From Bretschneidera sinensis (lineage: Eukaryota; Streptophyta; Magnoliopsida; Brassicales; Akaniaceae): a stretch of DNA of 64,000 nucleotides. The notes under the pieces were generated by a model. It saw nothing but the letters and a program-made list of their open reading frames with translations, was not told the origin of the DNA and ran no database searches. The first letter of the stretch is position 1; every line of letters starts with the position of its first letter. This document shows positions 1 through 10,054 of this stretch, in pieces. The stretch lies in NCBI GenBank assembly GCA_023935145.1, contig CM043704.1, forward strand, positions 96,063,873 through 96,127,872. Reading direction: 5' to 3'. The position numbers and the translations under genes were made by a program.

Positions 1-1476
1 AGAGTACAAAGAGGGGTTGATTAAAGTATACTTCATGGAAATTTTGGTTTTAATGTAATTATCCAAATATCCTTCAATCCTCTGCACCAAAATAAAAGAT
101 TGAGACTCAATGAATGGCTGAGATTCAATTGATGCAAGCTGCAAGATCAGTAACATGGTTCTTGAACCATCTAATTAATCAACCCACAGTACATGGCGAT
201 AGACAAGAAAAGCAATAAAGGATCCACGAAAGATCTCACATCATCTTTTTAAGGCTTTAGCCATGCAAACTCATTTTTCAATAATTCTTGTAACTTAAAA
301 ATTACATATATGCTGTTCTTGAAGGATCGTGTACAACACACAAATAATATCATACGTCATTTGTGCTCCCTCTACATATATGGGTTTTTTTTTTTTTATT
401 GGTTTTTGATCTTTTAATGGCGTTGAAAATGAAGGTATCTTTAATAGAAATACAAATTGTTCTAGAGGAAGAAGTTCCTCTAAAGTCTAAGTCAAGGGTA
501 CAAAATAACCAGGCTGGGGAAACAAAAGCAACAAATCCCAAAATATCCGTTTTTTTTTACTTTGTCAAAAGGTTGCAGCCTGGTTGGTTTTCAATAAAAT
601 ATTATCATAAAAGGATTGCGTTGAAATCCCTAAATAACCATGTATAGTCGTGAGTAAAAAACTCGATCAAATGATCAATAAAAGTAATAGTTTTTACCAT
701 ATTCAAATATTATTTTTGATATCCAAAATTGCTTGAGCATCAAGCTCAATATGAAATAGTTAAATACCAAAATCACGAGTCAAAATAAAATCATCTCTCA
801 AAACTCGTAACTCAATCGTCACATTAAAACCAAAACCAATATCTCAGGCTATAAAAAAAGAATCATTAAAAAGCTTAAGAAAGGATGATTGTTTTTTATC
901 AAGGATAAATTTGTTTCAAACAATCCAAAAGTTCGAAATCCCAAAAACAAAGAAACGGTTTCAAAGAATGTCGTGGGAAAAAAGGTAAGAGAAAGCAAGA
1001 TATAAATTTGATTTTTCAGCATAACGGTTGATCAAATCGAATCAAAATTATATAAATATATTCAAATATATTATTAACAATATATATGTACACACTCAAA
1101 TATTTTATTGAAAAGAACAAATAAATATAATGTATCATTTACTACAAAATTACGTTTAACCATAAAATTTTGTTAAACCAATTAAAAGTAATTTAAATAT
1201 GATTATGATTTTTGACAACCCGAAATTTCAATTAAGGTTATGATTTCTTTTGAATTAAAGGTAATTATGGATTTGATAAAGAAACCCTGTCACTCAAGAG
1301 AAGCATGGAAAATGACATACATGGGTATTGGAGTGTGAAAAGGGACACCAACATTGGACCAGACGGTTCAGTTGACTGACCTAAAACGGTTGGATCAGAA
1401 CTAACAGACTCTCCATGCCATGATTAGTGAGTAACAACCAATCGGGTTCAGGCCCACTTTCTTTACTTCAACTCTT
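1..1476. repeat. Repeated block, copy A (left part)
   Basis: This stretch matches 24113-24796 closely and in the same orientation: roughly 1-450 aligns with 24113-24600, and 1305-1476 with 24630-24796. About 800 bases in between (about 450-1260) are absent from the other copy. No gene is visible; the short open frames here contain no recognisable protein. The block resumes at 4343 after the LINE insertion. Its true left end may lie outside the window. It may be a segmental duplication or a low-copy dispersed repeat; the sequence does not decide which. Confidence 0.75.
1461..1476. repeat. LINE target-site duplication, left copy
   Basis: Reads CTTTACTTCAACTCTT. The partner at 4343-4358 differs at one base, and the unoccupied site is seen at 24781-24796 in copy B. 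Confidence 0.8.
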
Positions 1477-1775
1477 TTTTTTTTAATCTGTAAATGTTAA
1501 TATATTGATCAATTATGAACAAAATACACTGAATATACCCAAGAGATATAGCATGAGAGGCATTTACAAAATTACAAAAATTACAACATAAGTCTTAGCT
1601 CAGGAAAACTAGCATATACAATTTTATACACATGAATTTTAATTTTCCTGGCTATGCTACTAGGATGGCCAACAATACCATCAAACTGTCTAGCATTTCT
1701 TGCAATCCAAATGTGGTGAACTATGCTGGCCAGAGCAGCTATCTTGGCTTTGGCAGGAAGCCCTTTTCCTTTAAC

Positions 1776-3793
1776 TTATTTGTGAATCCATTTTGCAGCA
1801 CTCTTGATAGTATTCATACCTCTTCTTATACCCAGCCATCCTTTGATGTCTGACCAAATGATTGCACTGATCCGGCATGTAAAGAAGAGGTGCTCAATTG
1901 ATTCTTCAGACTCTCTACAAAGTGGGCACCTTCTGTCTATTTCAGTGTATTGAAGCTTGTATTTAGTGAGGAGCTTATCCTTCATTGCCAGCCAAAGTAT
2001 AAATGAATGCGTAGGGGTGCAGCTGCTGTTCCAAACTATAGGAGCCCATGGGACTTGGGGTCTTCTAGGCCTGAGGCTGTTATAGGCCTTTCTGATGCTA
2101 ATTTGCTCCATCTCTTCCCACTCCAACATCCTGGATTGAGCCTGCTGAATAGATCCTTTAGAAGAAATCAACCCATTTTTAATTTCTAGAATTTTCTTCC
2201 ATAAGGTTGAGTCTTCATGCTTGGGGTTAGCTATCCAAATAGAGCTCCCATGTAAGTAGAAATGGTGAACCCGTCTAACTCATAGAGAGTCTTTTTATGG
2301 TGGATGTTCCATAATGCTCTTGCAAGGAGAGCTGTGTTCCAGCTTTTGAGATCCATAAGCCTATTACCCCCTTCAGATTTGGGCAGGCATACTTCTTTCC
2401 AGGCCACCAGGGCTTTTCTGGAGCCAGAATTCTTGCCATTTCATAGGAATGTTCTGCACAGTCTAGTGATTCTTTCCAAGATGTTTGCTGGAATGGGAAA
2501 TATTGCCATCCAGAAACACTCTATTCCCTGGAGCACTGATTTGATCAACTCTGCTTTTCCCGCATAAGATAATGAGCTGCCCACCCAAGCATTTATATAT
2601 GCAGATATTTTATCAATAAGAGGAAGATAGTGTGCTGAATTGAGTCTTGAGGATGCCAAAGGGACCCCCAAATATCTAAAAGGAATATTACCTTCTTCAA
2701 ACCCAATTACTCTTCTGATTTCTAGAAGCTCAGTCATAGGAATACCAGCAGAGTAGATGCTTGACTTAGGCAAACTGGCCTGCAGCCCTGAGCACTCACT
2801 AAACCTCTTCACACATTTCATTAGAAGTCTTACTGACTATGAGTCCACTCTTGCAAAAAGGATGAGGTCATCAGCAAAAGCAAGGTGAGTGATTTTGAAT
2901 TGCTCACACTTGGGGTGAAATTTAAAACCAGACTCATCCTTCAGTCTAGCAAGCAATCTTGATAAATATTCTAGGCACAAGACAAACAGGAAGGGAGAGA
3001 AGGGATCTCCTTGTCTAAGCCCCCTCTTTCCCTCAATGAAACCCTGCAGACTCCCATTTATTGAGATGGAATAAGAAGTAGATGTGGCACACTCCATAAC
3101 CCACCTTCTGAAATTAACTAGGAATCCAAGGCTTCTAAGCATACTTTCCAGAAACGCCCAGTTAACTGTGTCATAGGTTTTTCTTAGATCAATCTTTAGC
3201 ATGCGCCTAGGAGAGATTCTCTTTCTGCTGTACTTTCTAAGTAGCTCTTGCACTAAGTATATGCTCTCAGTCATGGTTCTGTTCTTTATAAATGCTGCTT
3301 GAGCTGGATTGATAATACTGAGCAAGATAGGGGATAATCTTGAGGCAATGATCTTGGAGATAATTTTGTAGACCACATTACAGCATACAATTGGTCTAAA
3401 ATCTTCCACTTTTGTTGCATATTTGCTTTTAGGGATCATTGCAAGAGCTGTATGGTTTATCCGTTTCAAGAGTTTCCCATTTCTGGAAAATTCTTGAACA
3501 GCCCCTACCACATCCTGTTTGATTGCCTCCCAGGCTTTTTTGAAAAAGGATGAAGTGTAACCATTTGGACCTAGGGACTTGTCTTCACCAATACTAAACA
3601 AGGTTGCTTTAATCTCTTCTTCAGTGACCTCTTTAATCAGACTTTCAACTTGATCTTCTGAAACTTTAGGCCCTTCCTCAATTGCTTCTAGGTCTATTAG
3701 GCAGCATAGACTTAAAGAGCCCAGGAGGTCTTTGTAGAATCTGGTAAATTCATTGACCACTTGAGCTTGGTTGGGGGGAGCTTTCACCTTCAT
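1776..3793 (-). pseudogene. LINE ORF2 remnant: reverse transcriptase plus zf-RVT region
   Basis: The frame 3793-2837 encodes a non-LTR reverse transcriptase: an AAFIKNR block, the KIDLRK block, GLRQGDPFSPFLF, and the catalytic AFADDLILFA near its end. An in-frame stop (TAG, near 2834) breaks it, and the same frame continues as 2821-2441 (FSECSGL..., YLGVPL). The C-terminal zf-RVT part (2171-1776, with a C-x2-C...H-x4-H-like pattern) is in another frame, so at least one frameshift lies between. No apurinic endonuclease domain precedes the reverse transcriptase. The element cannot make an intact ORF2 protein. Confidence 0.85.
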
Positions 3794-4204
3794 TATCAGA
3801 ACCAGAAACCTCCTTATTCAAGCCCTTAGAGCTTGAGTCCTCCCTTTCCAATTTGCTGGAGAGTTTCCGTGAGACCTTTGCAGTCTTCTTTCGAATCTTG
3901 TTACTGTTCACAGCTGAAACATTCCTTGTTACTGTTCCTATCTGCTCGCAGATTTCATTCTCTGAGCAACGTCCTTCAATTTCCAATCTCAAGGAGATTG
4001 AATCCTCCTCACCCAAGGTGCAGGGATGCTGTCTGACTCCATACAGTCTTCCTTTTCTGTTTGCAAACCTCGTGTAGCAAAATCTCTCTTGCTCGACATT
4101 GTTACTGTAGCATTTTTCTCATTGAAATGTTTCTGCACATACTCGATATCCTTCTGGTCTTGAGCAGAGATTAAAATCTTCCTGCTTTGTTTCTTTTTAC
4201 CCAT
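3770..4204 (-). pseudogene. LINE ORF1-like N-terminal remnant
   Basis: From 4204 a frame starts MGKKKQSRKILIS and runs to 3989. A second frame, 4016-3750, continues a charged, Ser/Lys-rich protein and ends just where the reverse-transcriptase frame begins. The position, next to the 5' end of the LINE, and the basic start suggest the beginning of ORF1, shifted in frame and then fused by an internal deletion near 3780 to the region before the reverse transcriptase. Assignment to ORF1 rests on position and composition, not on a recognised domain. Confidence 0.45.
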
Positions 4205-4342
4205 TACAGATTATTGAATCAATTTAAGAAATGAGGGGGATGAGAGATGAAAGAGGCATCAGACATGGGCAAGCAGCAAATCGCAAATCGCTTTTTGGTG
4301 AAAGTTTTTCTCTCTAACTTGCCACTGACTGAGAACTCTTGC

Positions 4343-4358
4343 CTTTACTTTAACTCTT
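4343..4358. repeat. LINE target-site duplication, right copy
   Basis: Reads CTTTACTTTAACTCTT and directly abuts the 5' end of the LINE. It resumes the copy A sequence that is interrupted at 1476. Confidence 0.8.
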
Positions 4359-5270
4359 CTTTTAAACCTTTTTAGTGATCACCTTTTCAACTTTTTTTTC
4401 TTCAAAAGGCAGCTTTGCTTTGTGTTCATCTTATCTTTGCTCAGCTCGTTCAACAGATTATCTATCGACCTTTTTTTTGTCACCCTTGGATGGAACCTCA
4501 CGTTCTTAAGATATCATTTTATTACATGAATGGAACGTTAAAATTGTGAATAAAATTAACATAATTTATTACTAAAAATGACAGTTATCTAAACAAAATT
4601 GTCCAAACAAGCAAATAAGAAGATCGACTCCACAACCTTATCTATTTTATGCATGCTTTATAAATTAAAATTTTAATTATGTAAAATATCATCAGGTTGG
4701 TTTTATTTTAAAAAAATACTCTGATGATTTTTTTGGTAAAAAATATCATGTGGTTGATTAATAAAATTATACCACATGATACTTTTGGCTAATAAAAACA
4801 TACCACAAAATAATTTTTGCCACCAAAAAAAAAAAAACTTACGGATATTTTTTAAAAATATAGTCAACCACATTACATTTTTATAATTAAGCCTAAATTA
4901 AAATAACATTTTTCTTTTGCATAACATGTTCTATTTCAAAAAATTGTCAAGATGCATAATAGTAAAAAAAAAAAAAAGTAGGCTACTTCAAAATATTTTG
5001 GATAGACCGAGTTTAAAACCAATTTGTTAGGATATCCATGTGTGAGTTATCTCACATCATACAAAAAATAAAAAATAAAACTGAGTTACATACACTGTTT
5101 GGACATAAAACTCATGAGTTTAAACTTTTAAGTCATATTAATTCATATTCATGTATATTAAGCATGTGTGTGATCTACTATTATATGAAGTAATCCCAAC
5201 ATGCCAATGTAAGTATGGAACCCAAAAGATAATGTTACCAAAAAAATTTCTCAAAAGAACCAAAGAAATT
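4359..5270. repeat. Repeated block, copy A (right part)
   Basis: Aligns with 24797-25740 in copy B. AT-rich, no gene seen. Similarity stops near 5265, about 190 bp from the bS16 exon. Confidence 0.7.
4673..4890. mobile_element. MITE-like element with imperfect terminal inverted repeats (copy A)
   Basis: Starts TTAATTATGTAAAA and ends with its approximate inverse, TTTTTATAATTAA. Inner parts are also inverted-repetitive: CAGGTTGG-like near the left is answered by TCAACCAC near the right. No coding capacity. The corresponding element in copy B is at 25138-25349, so it predates the duplication. Superfamily not assigned. Confidence 0.4.
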
Positions 5271-5428
5271 TCTCAAAATCAGATTCTTAATAAAGGAAAT
5301 TTGCACGAGTGTAATGGACCCAAATCAAAGTACAACCAAAATCAACACGCACTACAAGCCGAAACTGAAACAATAGATTCACATAAACATTATATACACA
5401 TACGTACGTGTGCAGTGAATGAGGCGGA

Positions 5429-5449
5429 GAGAGAGAGAGAGAGAGAGAT
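5429..5449. repeat. GA microsatellite
   Basis: An uninterrupted GA run just inside the intron, a few bases downstream of the bS16 splice donor at 5452-5453. Confidence 0.9.
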
Positions 5450-5453
5450 GGAC

Positions 5454-5586
5454 CTGGCAATGGATTGTAGTAACCTAAGACCTCGAGATGCTTGCCATCT
5501 CTAGGGGATCTGCTATCAGCAGCCATGACCCGATAAAATGGCTTGTTTTTGCACCCGAACCTTGACAATCGGAGCCTCACCACCAT
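5454..5586 (-). CDS. 30S ribosomal protein bS16, organellar, first coding exon (partial gene)
   Basis: The exon encodes 44 residues starting [19 protein letters not shown], followed by [25 protein letters not shown], which is the N-terminal half of bacterial-type S16 as found in plant mitochondrial/plastid ribosomes (S16-2 type). The start ATG at 5586 is six bases into the exon, after an acceptor TTGTTGCAG. The donor is CCAG|GTCCATC at 5453-5452. bS16 is a small-subunit protein needed for 30S assembly. The remaining exons (about 70 further residues are usual) are not found to the left in this window: after 190 bp the sequence becomes repeated block A. The rest may lie beyond the left edge after a very long intron, or the gene may be truncated. 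Confidence 0.8.
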
Positions 5587-5846
5587 TTTTATCTGCAACA
5601 ATCTTACTTCCTAAACCTATTAGACAAAAAAAAACAATTAAATTGTCACAATCAAACAACCACCTGCTAGGGTTTAGGGTTTTGGTTTATTAGCTACTAA
5701 TTCTCTTCTTTCAGCAACTGGTACCACCACCGCATATATTCAATGTAAAATCTTCGGCAGAATATGCAGATGTCAACAGCAATCGTGAAACAGAAATCAA
5801 ATCAATAATCATCAGTAGCAAGTGACAAAAGAGAGAGAAGAGATAC

Positions 5847-5895
5847 CTGCTGATGATAGAAGGGAAGAATAAGAGAGATTAGGGAAAGCATTTTA
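5847..5895 (-). other. Probable 5' UTR exon of the bS16 gene
   Basis: A donor, CAGCAG|GTATCTC (GT at 5846-5845), faces the acceptor before the coding exon (AG at 5594-5593), giving a 5' UTR intron of about 250 bp. The right limit of the exon is a guess. Between 5600 and 6079 nothing else is recognised. Confidence 0.4.
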
Positions 5896-6071
5896 AGATT
5901 TAGAGTTGGGCTTTTAGAACCCAAGGATTTGTCCCATTAATCAAAGCGTTCAAAACACACAAAATCCTCCTATGAAATTTTGGTTTAATGGTTAAATAAT
6001 ATTATAGATTTTTATATGATTATATAATAATATTGTAAGCTTATATTGCGACAAAATCAATTATTGCACTT

Positions 6072-6079
6072 GTATATAG
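6072..6079. repeat. hAT target-site duplication, left
   Basis: GTATATAG, identical to 18480-18487. Confidence 0.85.
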
Positions 6080-6641
6080 TAGGGGTGAGCATGGATCGAT
6101 TTGGATTGGTTTAGCCTAAAAATTCAACCCAACTCATTTATACCGGGTTGAAAAAGTCTCAACCCAACCCAACTCATGAACCAATCTAATCTCAACTCAA
6201 CTCAACCCATTCTAATTGGTTTGGATCACCGGGTTGATATATTTTTTCTACTAAAAAATTAAATCATACATATTATATAACAAAAAAATATTATACTAAA
6301 TCCAAAACCAAATCCATACATATTGCAAGTAAAAGTTGTTTACTTCAGCTTTATATAAACTCTGTAATAGATGCAATAACGTCATCATATTATCGATATA
6401 AGACTTAGACATAATAAACAAGTTTATTATCAGTAAGAAATTTCAGATTTCAATTTCAAAAACCATAAAGATAAAAGTTTGTCACTAGAGAATAAAGCTC
6501 AGACAAAATCATAAGGGAACCAAATGAAATTTTCCATATCTATCATACCCAGAAATTTGTCAAAACATTTCTTCCTTGAACATCTTCAGCTCTCAATCTG
6601 ATCTTTCTGTAAGCATGGTCTTCATCACCTTGGAGGTCAGC

Positions 6642-6646
6642 CAATG
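6642..6646. repeat. Copia target-site duplication, left
   Basis: CAATG, identical to 17045-17049, directly outside the LTR. Confidence 0.9.
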
Positions 6647-7899
6647 TGTAGCTCGAGGTTTCAACCCAAGAGGGGGGGTGAATTGGGTTTTTAAAAACTT
6701 TCGCGGAATTTATACAAGTTTATAAAAACTGATAAGCAACAAATAATTAATACAAGTAGAAAGCTGTAAATAAAGAGTTTAAGGAAAGAGGATGCAAACA
6801 CAGTTATAGTGGTTCGGCAATATCGGATTCGTTCCGACCCTACGTCCACTCTCTTCAAGGAACTCCTTGAAGTAATCCACTAAGAAAGCTTAGTCGCACA
6901 ACTTAGCCGGGTGTTGCACAAACCGTACACAAGCAATTTACAGGAATTGCTTAAACCGAAAAATCCCCTTCCTTTCGGAAGTTTCCCCTTCCTCTCGGAA
7001 GTAATCCCTTTACAAAGATGGTGTAAAGTAAAAGGTAGAGAGACAACAAATGAAAGCTTATTACAACAGAAATGTCTCTCTTTCAAAGTAAAGCTTGAAG
7101 AAATGGCTCAATAAGATTATTTCAAAGCTTTTTGTGTTTCAAGAGTATAAAAACTTGATTATATGAGATCAACTCTTTTTGAATATGTGCTGCTTGTTAT
7201 TGAATGCTTTGCTGAGAGGGTTTATATAGCAATCAATTAATATGACCGTTTTGGACTTTAATTTGAAAAAGATTTACTTTAAAACGTTCAGATTTGGAGT
7301 CCAACGGTCATATTTTTGAACTACCAGTCGACTGGGTCGAGATACCAGTCGACTGGGTTCACTTGAAAAATATACGTTTTCAGACCTTCTGGGTATCCAG
7401 TCGACTGGTATATATCATCCAGTCGACTGGGGACTTTCTGTCCATTTTGCCAGTCGACTGGGTTGATTCATCCAGTCGACTGGGAAATTACTGGTCAAAG
7501 TACCAGTCGACTGGGTTAATTCATCCAGTCGACTGGGTACCTTCTGACCCATATACCAGTCGACTGGTATATGTACCCAGTCGACTGGGTTGTCTTCCAA
7601 CCCAGTTTTTCTTCTGTTTTTTTATTTAAAAAACATTTTAAAATTAATGGTTTTAGAAAAACCATTTGTGTTTGAGCCATTGAACAAGCTAATACAATGT
7701 ATGAGTGAGACTTACATTGGTTCTAAACCTTAAGACCTATACTAGATCTTCAGTCTTCACTTGATACTTGATTTGGTTCGAGTTTTTGCACTTTGTTCCT
7801 TGGTTGAATGTGTTTGATCCTTAATACAACTTAGTTTAAACATGTTAGTTAAATAACAGTTGTGTTTTGCCATCATTAAAATACGGGCGAGGGTCAACA
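6647..7899 (-). repeat. Copia 3' LTR (1253 bp)
   Basis: Begins TGTAGCTCGAGG and ends GGGTCAACA, with TGT...ACA ends. On the minus strand the order is U3 with ten CCAGTCGACTGG palindromes (7588-7324), then a TATA box (7228-7221), then R-U5. The small + strand frames here (repeats of PVDW, QSTG and SRL) are only translations of the palindromes. Confidence 0.95.
7324..7588. promoter_or_regulatory. Array of ten CCAGTCGACTGG palindromes in U3 of the 3' LTR
   Basis: Perfect 12-bp palindromes start at 7324, 7345, 7397, 7419, 7450, 7472, 7503, 7525, 7556 and 7577. Steps are 21, 52, 22, 31, 22, 31, 22, 31 and 21 bp, all close to multiples of a helical turn. Spacers differ in sequence. The array ends about 96 bp upstream (minus strand) of the LTR TATA box. 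The position suggests an enhancer for a dimeric DNA-binding protein; an RNA role in the 3' end of the transcript is also possible. Confidence 0.8.
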
Positions 7900-7914
7900 A
7901 TCTCCCCCTTTTTG
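7900..7914 (-). other. Polypurine tract
   Basis: On the minus strand AAAAAGGGGGAGAT lies directly before the 3' LTR, where plus-strand DNA synthesis is primed. Similar purine runs recur at 8172-8180 and 8111-8119. Confidence 0.8.
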
Positions 7915-8568
7915 ATGATGACAAAACTAATAATGTAAAAACAGTTTTAAAAACTAAGTGTTAAGATTTTACAAAAATTTGGACAGAGTCTCCTCTGTTT
8001 TTCGAGTAAAACCACCCTGTAAACAAGCAAACACAGTTTATATTTCTTTCAACCAATCCAAAATTAAACTCAACCAATCAATAAACATTTTTACACAGAT
8101 ATGGAGCAATGCTCCCCCTAAATCTATGCATTGGTTGCGTTTTACTTAGATTTTCTCGTTTTTCTCATTTTTCTCCCCCGTTTTGACAACAGCAACCAAA
8201 GGGGGCATTTCATAAAAAATAAGCTAATTAGCTAATACAGTCAAATAGAACATAAGAATACAAATATGTGCGCGAAGATGTGGCTTCATTTGAATTTCAG
8301 AAGCCTTCCCGGGAAGAACCGGAAGTTTTTCAAGCATATAAGCATTTTATATCAGATTTAGTGACTAAACAGATATTTAAAACAGTTCTAACATATCACA
8401 AATAGCGTAAATAAATGCAATAAATATGGTTAATAGTATTACATCATTATAGAGAAAAAGTCAATACAAGTAGGGCCTCATAGAACCATAACAAAAAAAA
8501 AAAAAAAACAAACATGAGATGTCCGTGCTATGTGACAAAAACTGGAAAAGTGCTAAGAACTGAGAGAC
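7915..8568 (-). other. Copia 3' untranslated region between the third ORF and the polypurine tract
   Basis: No long frame. It contains two further GGGGGAG-type purine runs on the minus strand (8180-8172 and 8119-8111). The first lies in a context similar to the true polypurine tract (followed by GTTTTGACAACAGC on the + strand, compared with TTTTTGATGATGACAAAAC), as if the tract had been duplicated. Confidence 0.5.
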
Positions 8569-9825
8569 TCATGGTGCGGGAGAGTCCGAGCTGTCACGAA
8601 GAAGTTCCCTAATCTCAGCTAGGGAACCCTCGGTGTGCTCTCGATGTAACTCGAAGTCATCCAGTAGGTGGTCTATGGAGGAGCTCAGCCTCTGATAATC
8701 GGACTGCATGGACTGAAAACCAGACTCCATCGTCATCTGAAGACTCGCGATAGCTCGTAGGATGTCACCATATCCAGTCTGACCAGTACTCGAGTCACCA
8801 ATGGGAGGTGCTCGGGTATCTGTCTCCATCTCAGCAGCCGTATCAGCATCCTCATCACTGTCACTCGCATCCTCTCGAATCCTTAGGCGCTTTCCAGCAT
8901 TAGGATAGAGAAACCCTTCACGAACAGTACATCCCATCTTCTTTAGAGATGAGATGTTGATGATATCCGTCAATCCGATATCCTGAGCCTCGGAGGCAGG
9001 CAAAGGTACCCGGAAGTGCTGGAGGATGAGTGTAATGAGCATCCTATAAGGAAGACACCCGGAGTCGTTTGCTTCACCGTTTATCATGTTGGCGAGCAGT
9101 AGAGGATATATATTGAAGTGGTGCCCAGATTTTAGGCACCAAATCAATACCGTATCTATTTTAGATAGATACCCTCGACTCCCGAGTCTCGGGTGGATGG
9201 TCCAACTGACAATCAATTGAAACATTTTTGAGTCGAGGGGCAAGTCACTACATGTGTGAAATGTAGTGGGTCTGTACACATAGTTAGGGTCGCCCCTGAC
9301 TATCCGACAGGCCTCCTCAACTTCAAAGTTGTCTGGCCATCCATCCAGACTCCATTGAACCCCCCTTATAGGGATTCTCAGAATGCTCATCAAGAGGTCA
9401 GTGTTGACCTCAAACTCCACACCGCTAACTCTGGTTCTGAATCTCAGAGCCAGAGGACTGGGTTTCACCAAGTTAGCATAGAACTGGTGAATCAGTCGCG
9501 GGTAATATTTTTCATGAATACTGACCAGTGGGGTCAGATTTATTGCCTCAAAGGCTGGTAGAATATCGAAATTACCATGACGAATGGAGTTGAAATCAAC
9601 GACTCTACCCGTCATGATTTTCTTGTGACGGATTATAGAGTTATACCTCTTATGAGCAGCTGGGCTGAAAAACAGAGCCTGCTCCAACTCTGTTCTGGGC
9701 TCCTTGCTGGATGACCCTGCTACTCCCTTCCCTTTTGATTCCGAAGCCGAAGGTTTTGAAGACCTAGGCTTTTTGGGCGCATTAGGTCCACTTGTTGTGA
9801 GTTTTATACGGATTTTGTCACTCAT
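8569..9825 (-). CDS. Third ORF of the Copia element (plant transposon-type protein)
   Basis: 418 residues, intact, starting MSDKIRIKLTTSG at 9825. The first 45 residues are basic and Ser/Lys-rich. Residues about 60-300 form a globular part (for example RVSGVEFEVN, LLMSILRIPIRG) resembling the 'putative plant transposon protein' family; this is from memory and was not searched. Then comes an acidic stretch (DASDSDEDADTAAE) and, from about residue 365, a likely coiled coil. I see no signal peptide or membrane segment, so it is not a conventional envelope protein although it occupies that place. The frame differs from pol and starts about 730 bp after it, so readthrough cannot express it; a TATA box at 10043-10036 suggests its own transcript. 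Confidence 0.75.
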   Translation of the reverse strand: MSDKIRIKLTTSGPNAPKKPRSSKPSASESKGKGVAGSSSKEPRTELEQALFFSPAAHKRYNSIIRHKKIMTGRVVDFNSIRHGNFDILPAFEAINLTPLVSIHEKYYPRLIHQFYANLVKPSPLALRFRTRVSGVEFEVNTDLLMSILRIPIRGVQWSLDGWPDNFEVEEACRIVRGDPNYVYRPTTFHTCSDLPLDSKMFQLIVSWTIHPRLGSRGYLSKIDTVLIWCLKSGHHFNIYPLLLANMINGEANDSGCLPYRMLITLILQHFRVPLPASEAQDIGLTDIINISSLKKMGCTVREGFLYPNAGKRLRIREDASDSDEDADTAAEMETDTRAPPIGDSSTGQTGYGDILRAIASLQMTMESGFQSMQSDYQRLSSSIDHLLDDFELHREHTEGSLAEIRELLRDSSDSPAP

Positions 9826-10035
9826 TTTCGAGAAATTTGAAGTTTTTGGAAAAAGGAAATTTGGTAAAAATGAGAGATTTTAACCGTAGAAAGTTAAAAA
9901 TCTCTTTAGGAATGAGTAGATCGGTGTGTTTAGAAGGGATTTGGATGGTTTTTAGATCAAAAAGATGAATTTTTCTAGAGAGAGAAAGCTTGGGCTCTTT
10001 GAAAATGGCGTAAGAAGGGCGAAAATGAACAGTCC

Positions 10036-10043
10036 CTTTTATA
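10036..10043 (-). promoter_or_regulatory. TATA box of a putative internal promoter for the third ORF
   Basis: TATAAAAG on the minus strand, about 210 bp upstream of the ORF start at 9825 and 12 bp downstream of the nearest palindrome of the array at 10055-10413. The arrangement mirrors the LTR promoter. Confidence 0.55.
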
Positions 10044-10054
10044 GAATCGCGATA

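Larger units (their letters stand above)
1477..4342 (-). mobile_element. LINE (L1-type non-LTR retrotransposon), internally deleted, with target duplication
   Basis: A minus-strand element about 2.87 kb long. Its 3' end lies at the left, where a run of T on the + strand (to 1484) is the element's poly(A). It is flanked by a 16-bp direct repeat, 1461-1476 and 4343-4358, with one mismatch. The paralogous block at 24781-24796 holds the same target sequence without the element, so the insertion is directly visible. Coding remnants, 5' to 3' on the minus strand, are an ORF1-like N-terminus, a reverse transcriptase and a C-terminal zinc-finger region. The endonuclease and most of ORF1 are missing, although the 5' end seems present. 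Full plant L1 elements are usually near 6 kb. Confidence 0.85.

Noticed and set aside
5151..5504. 117-residue plus-strand frame across the bS16 exon
   Set aside because: It is antisense to a conserved exon and includes the GA microsatellite (EREREREM); no independent support.
6880..7114. Overlapping frames of about 68 residues on both strands in each LTR
   Set aside because: They lie in R/U5 of the LTR and have no family resemblance; their identity between the LTRs only reflects LTR identity.
7324..7588. Palindrome array as a CRISPR array
   Set aside because: Repeats are only 12 bp, spacers are 9-40 bp and the region is a plant LTR; there are no cas genes. Not a CRISPR.
7294..7629. Plus-strand frame full of PVDW, QSTG and SRL repeats (also at 16439-16774)
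   Set aside because: It is a translation of the palindromes CCAGTCGACTGG in the LTR; the same motif on the other strand gives a similar frame. Not a protein gene.
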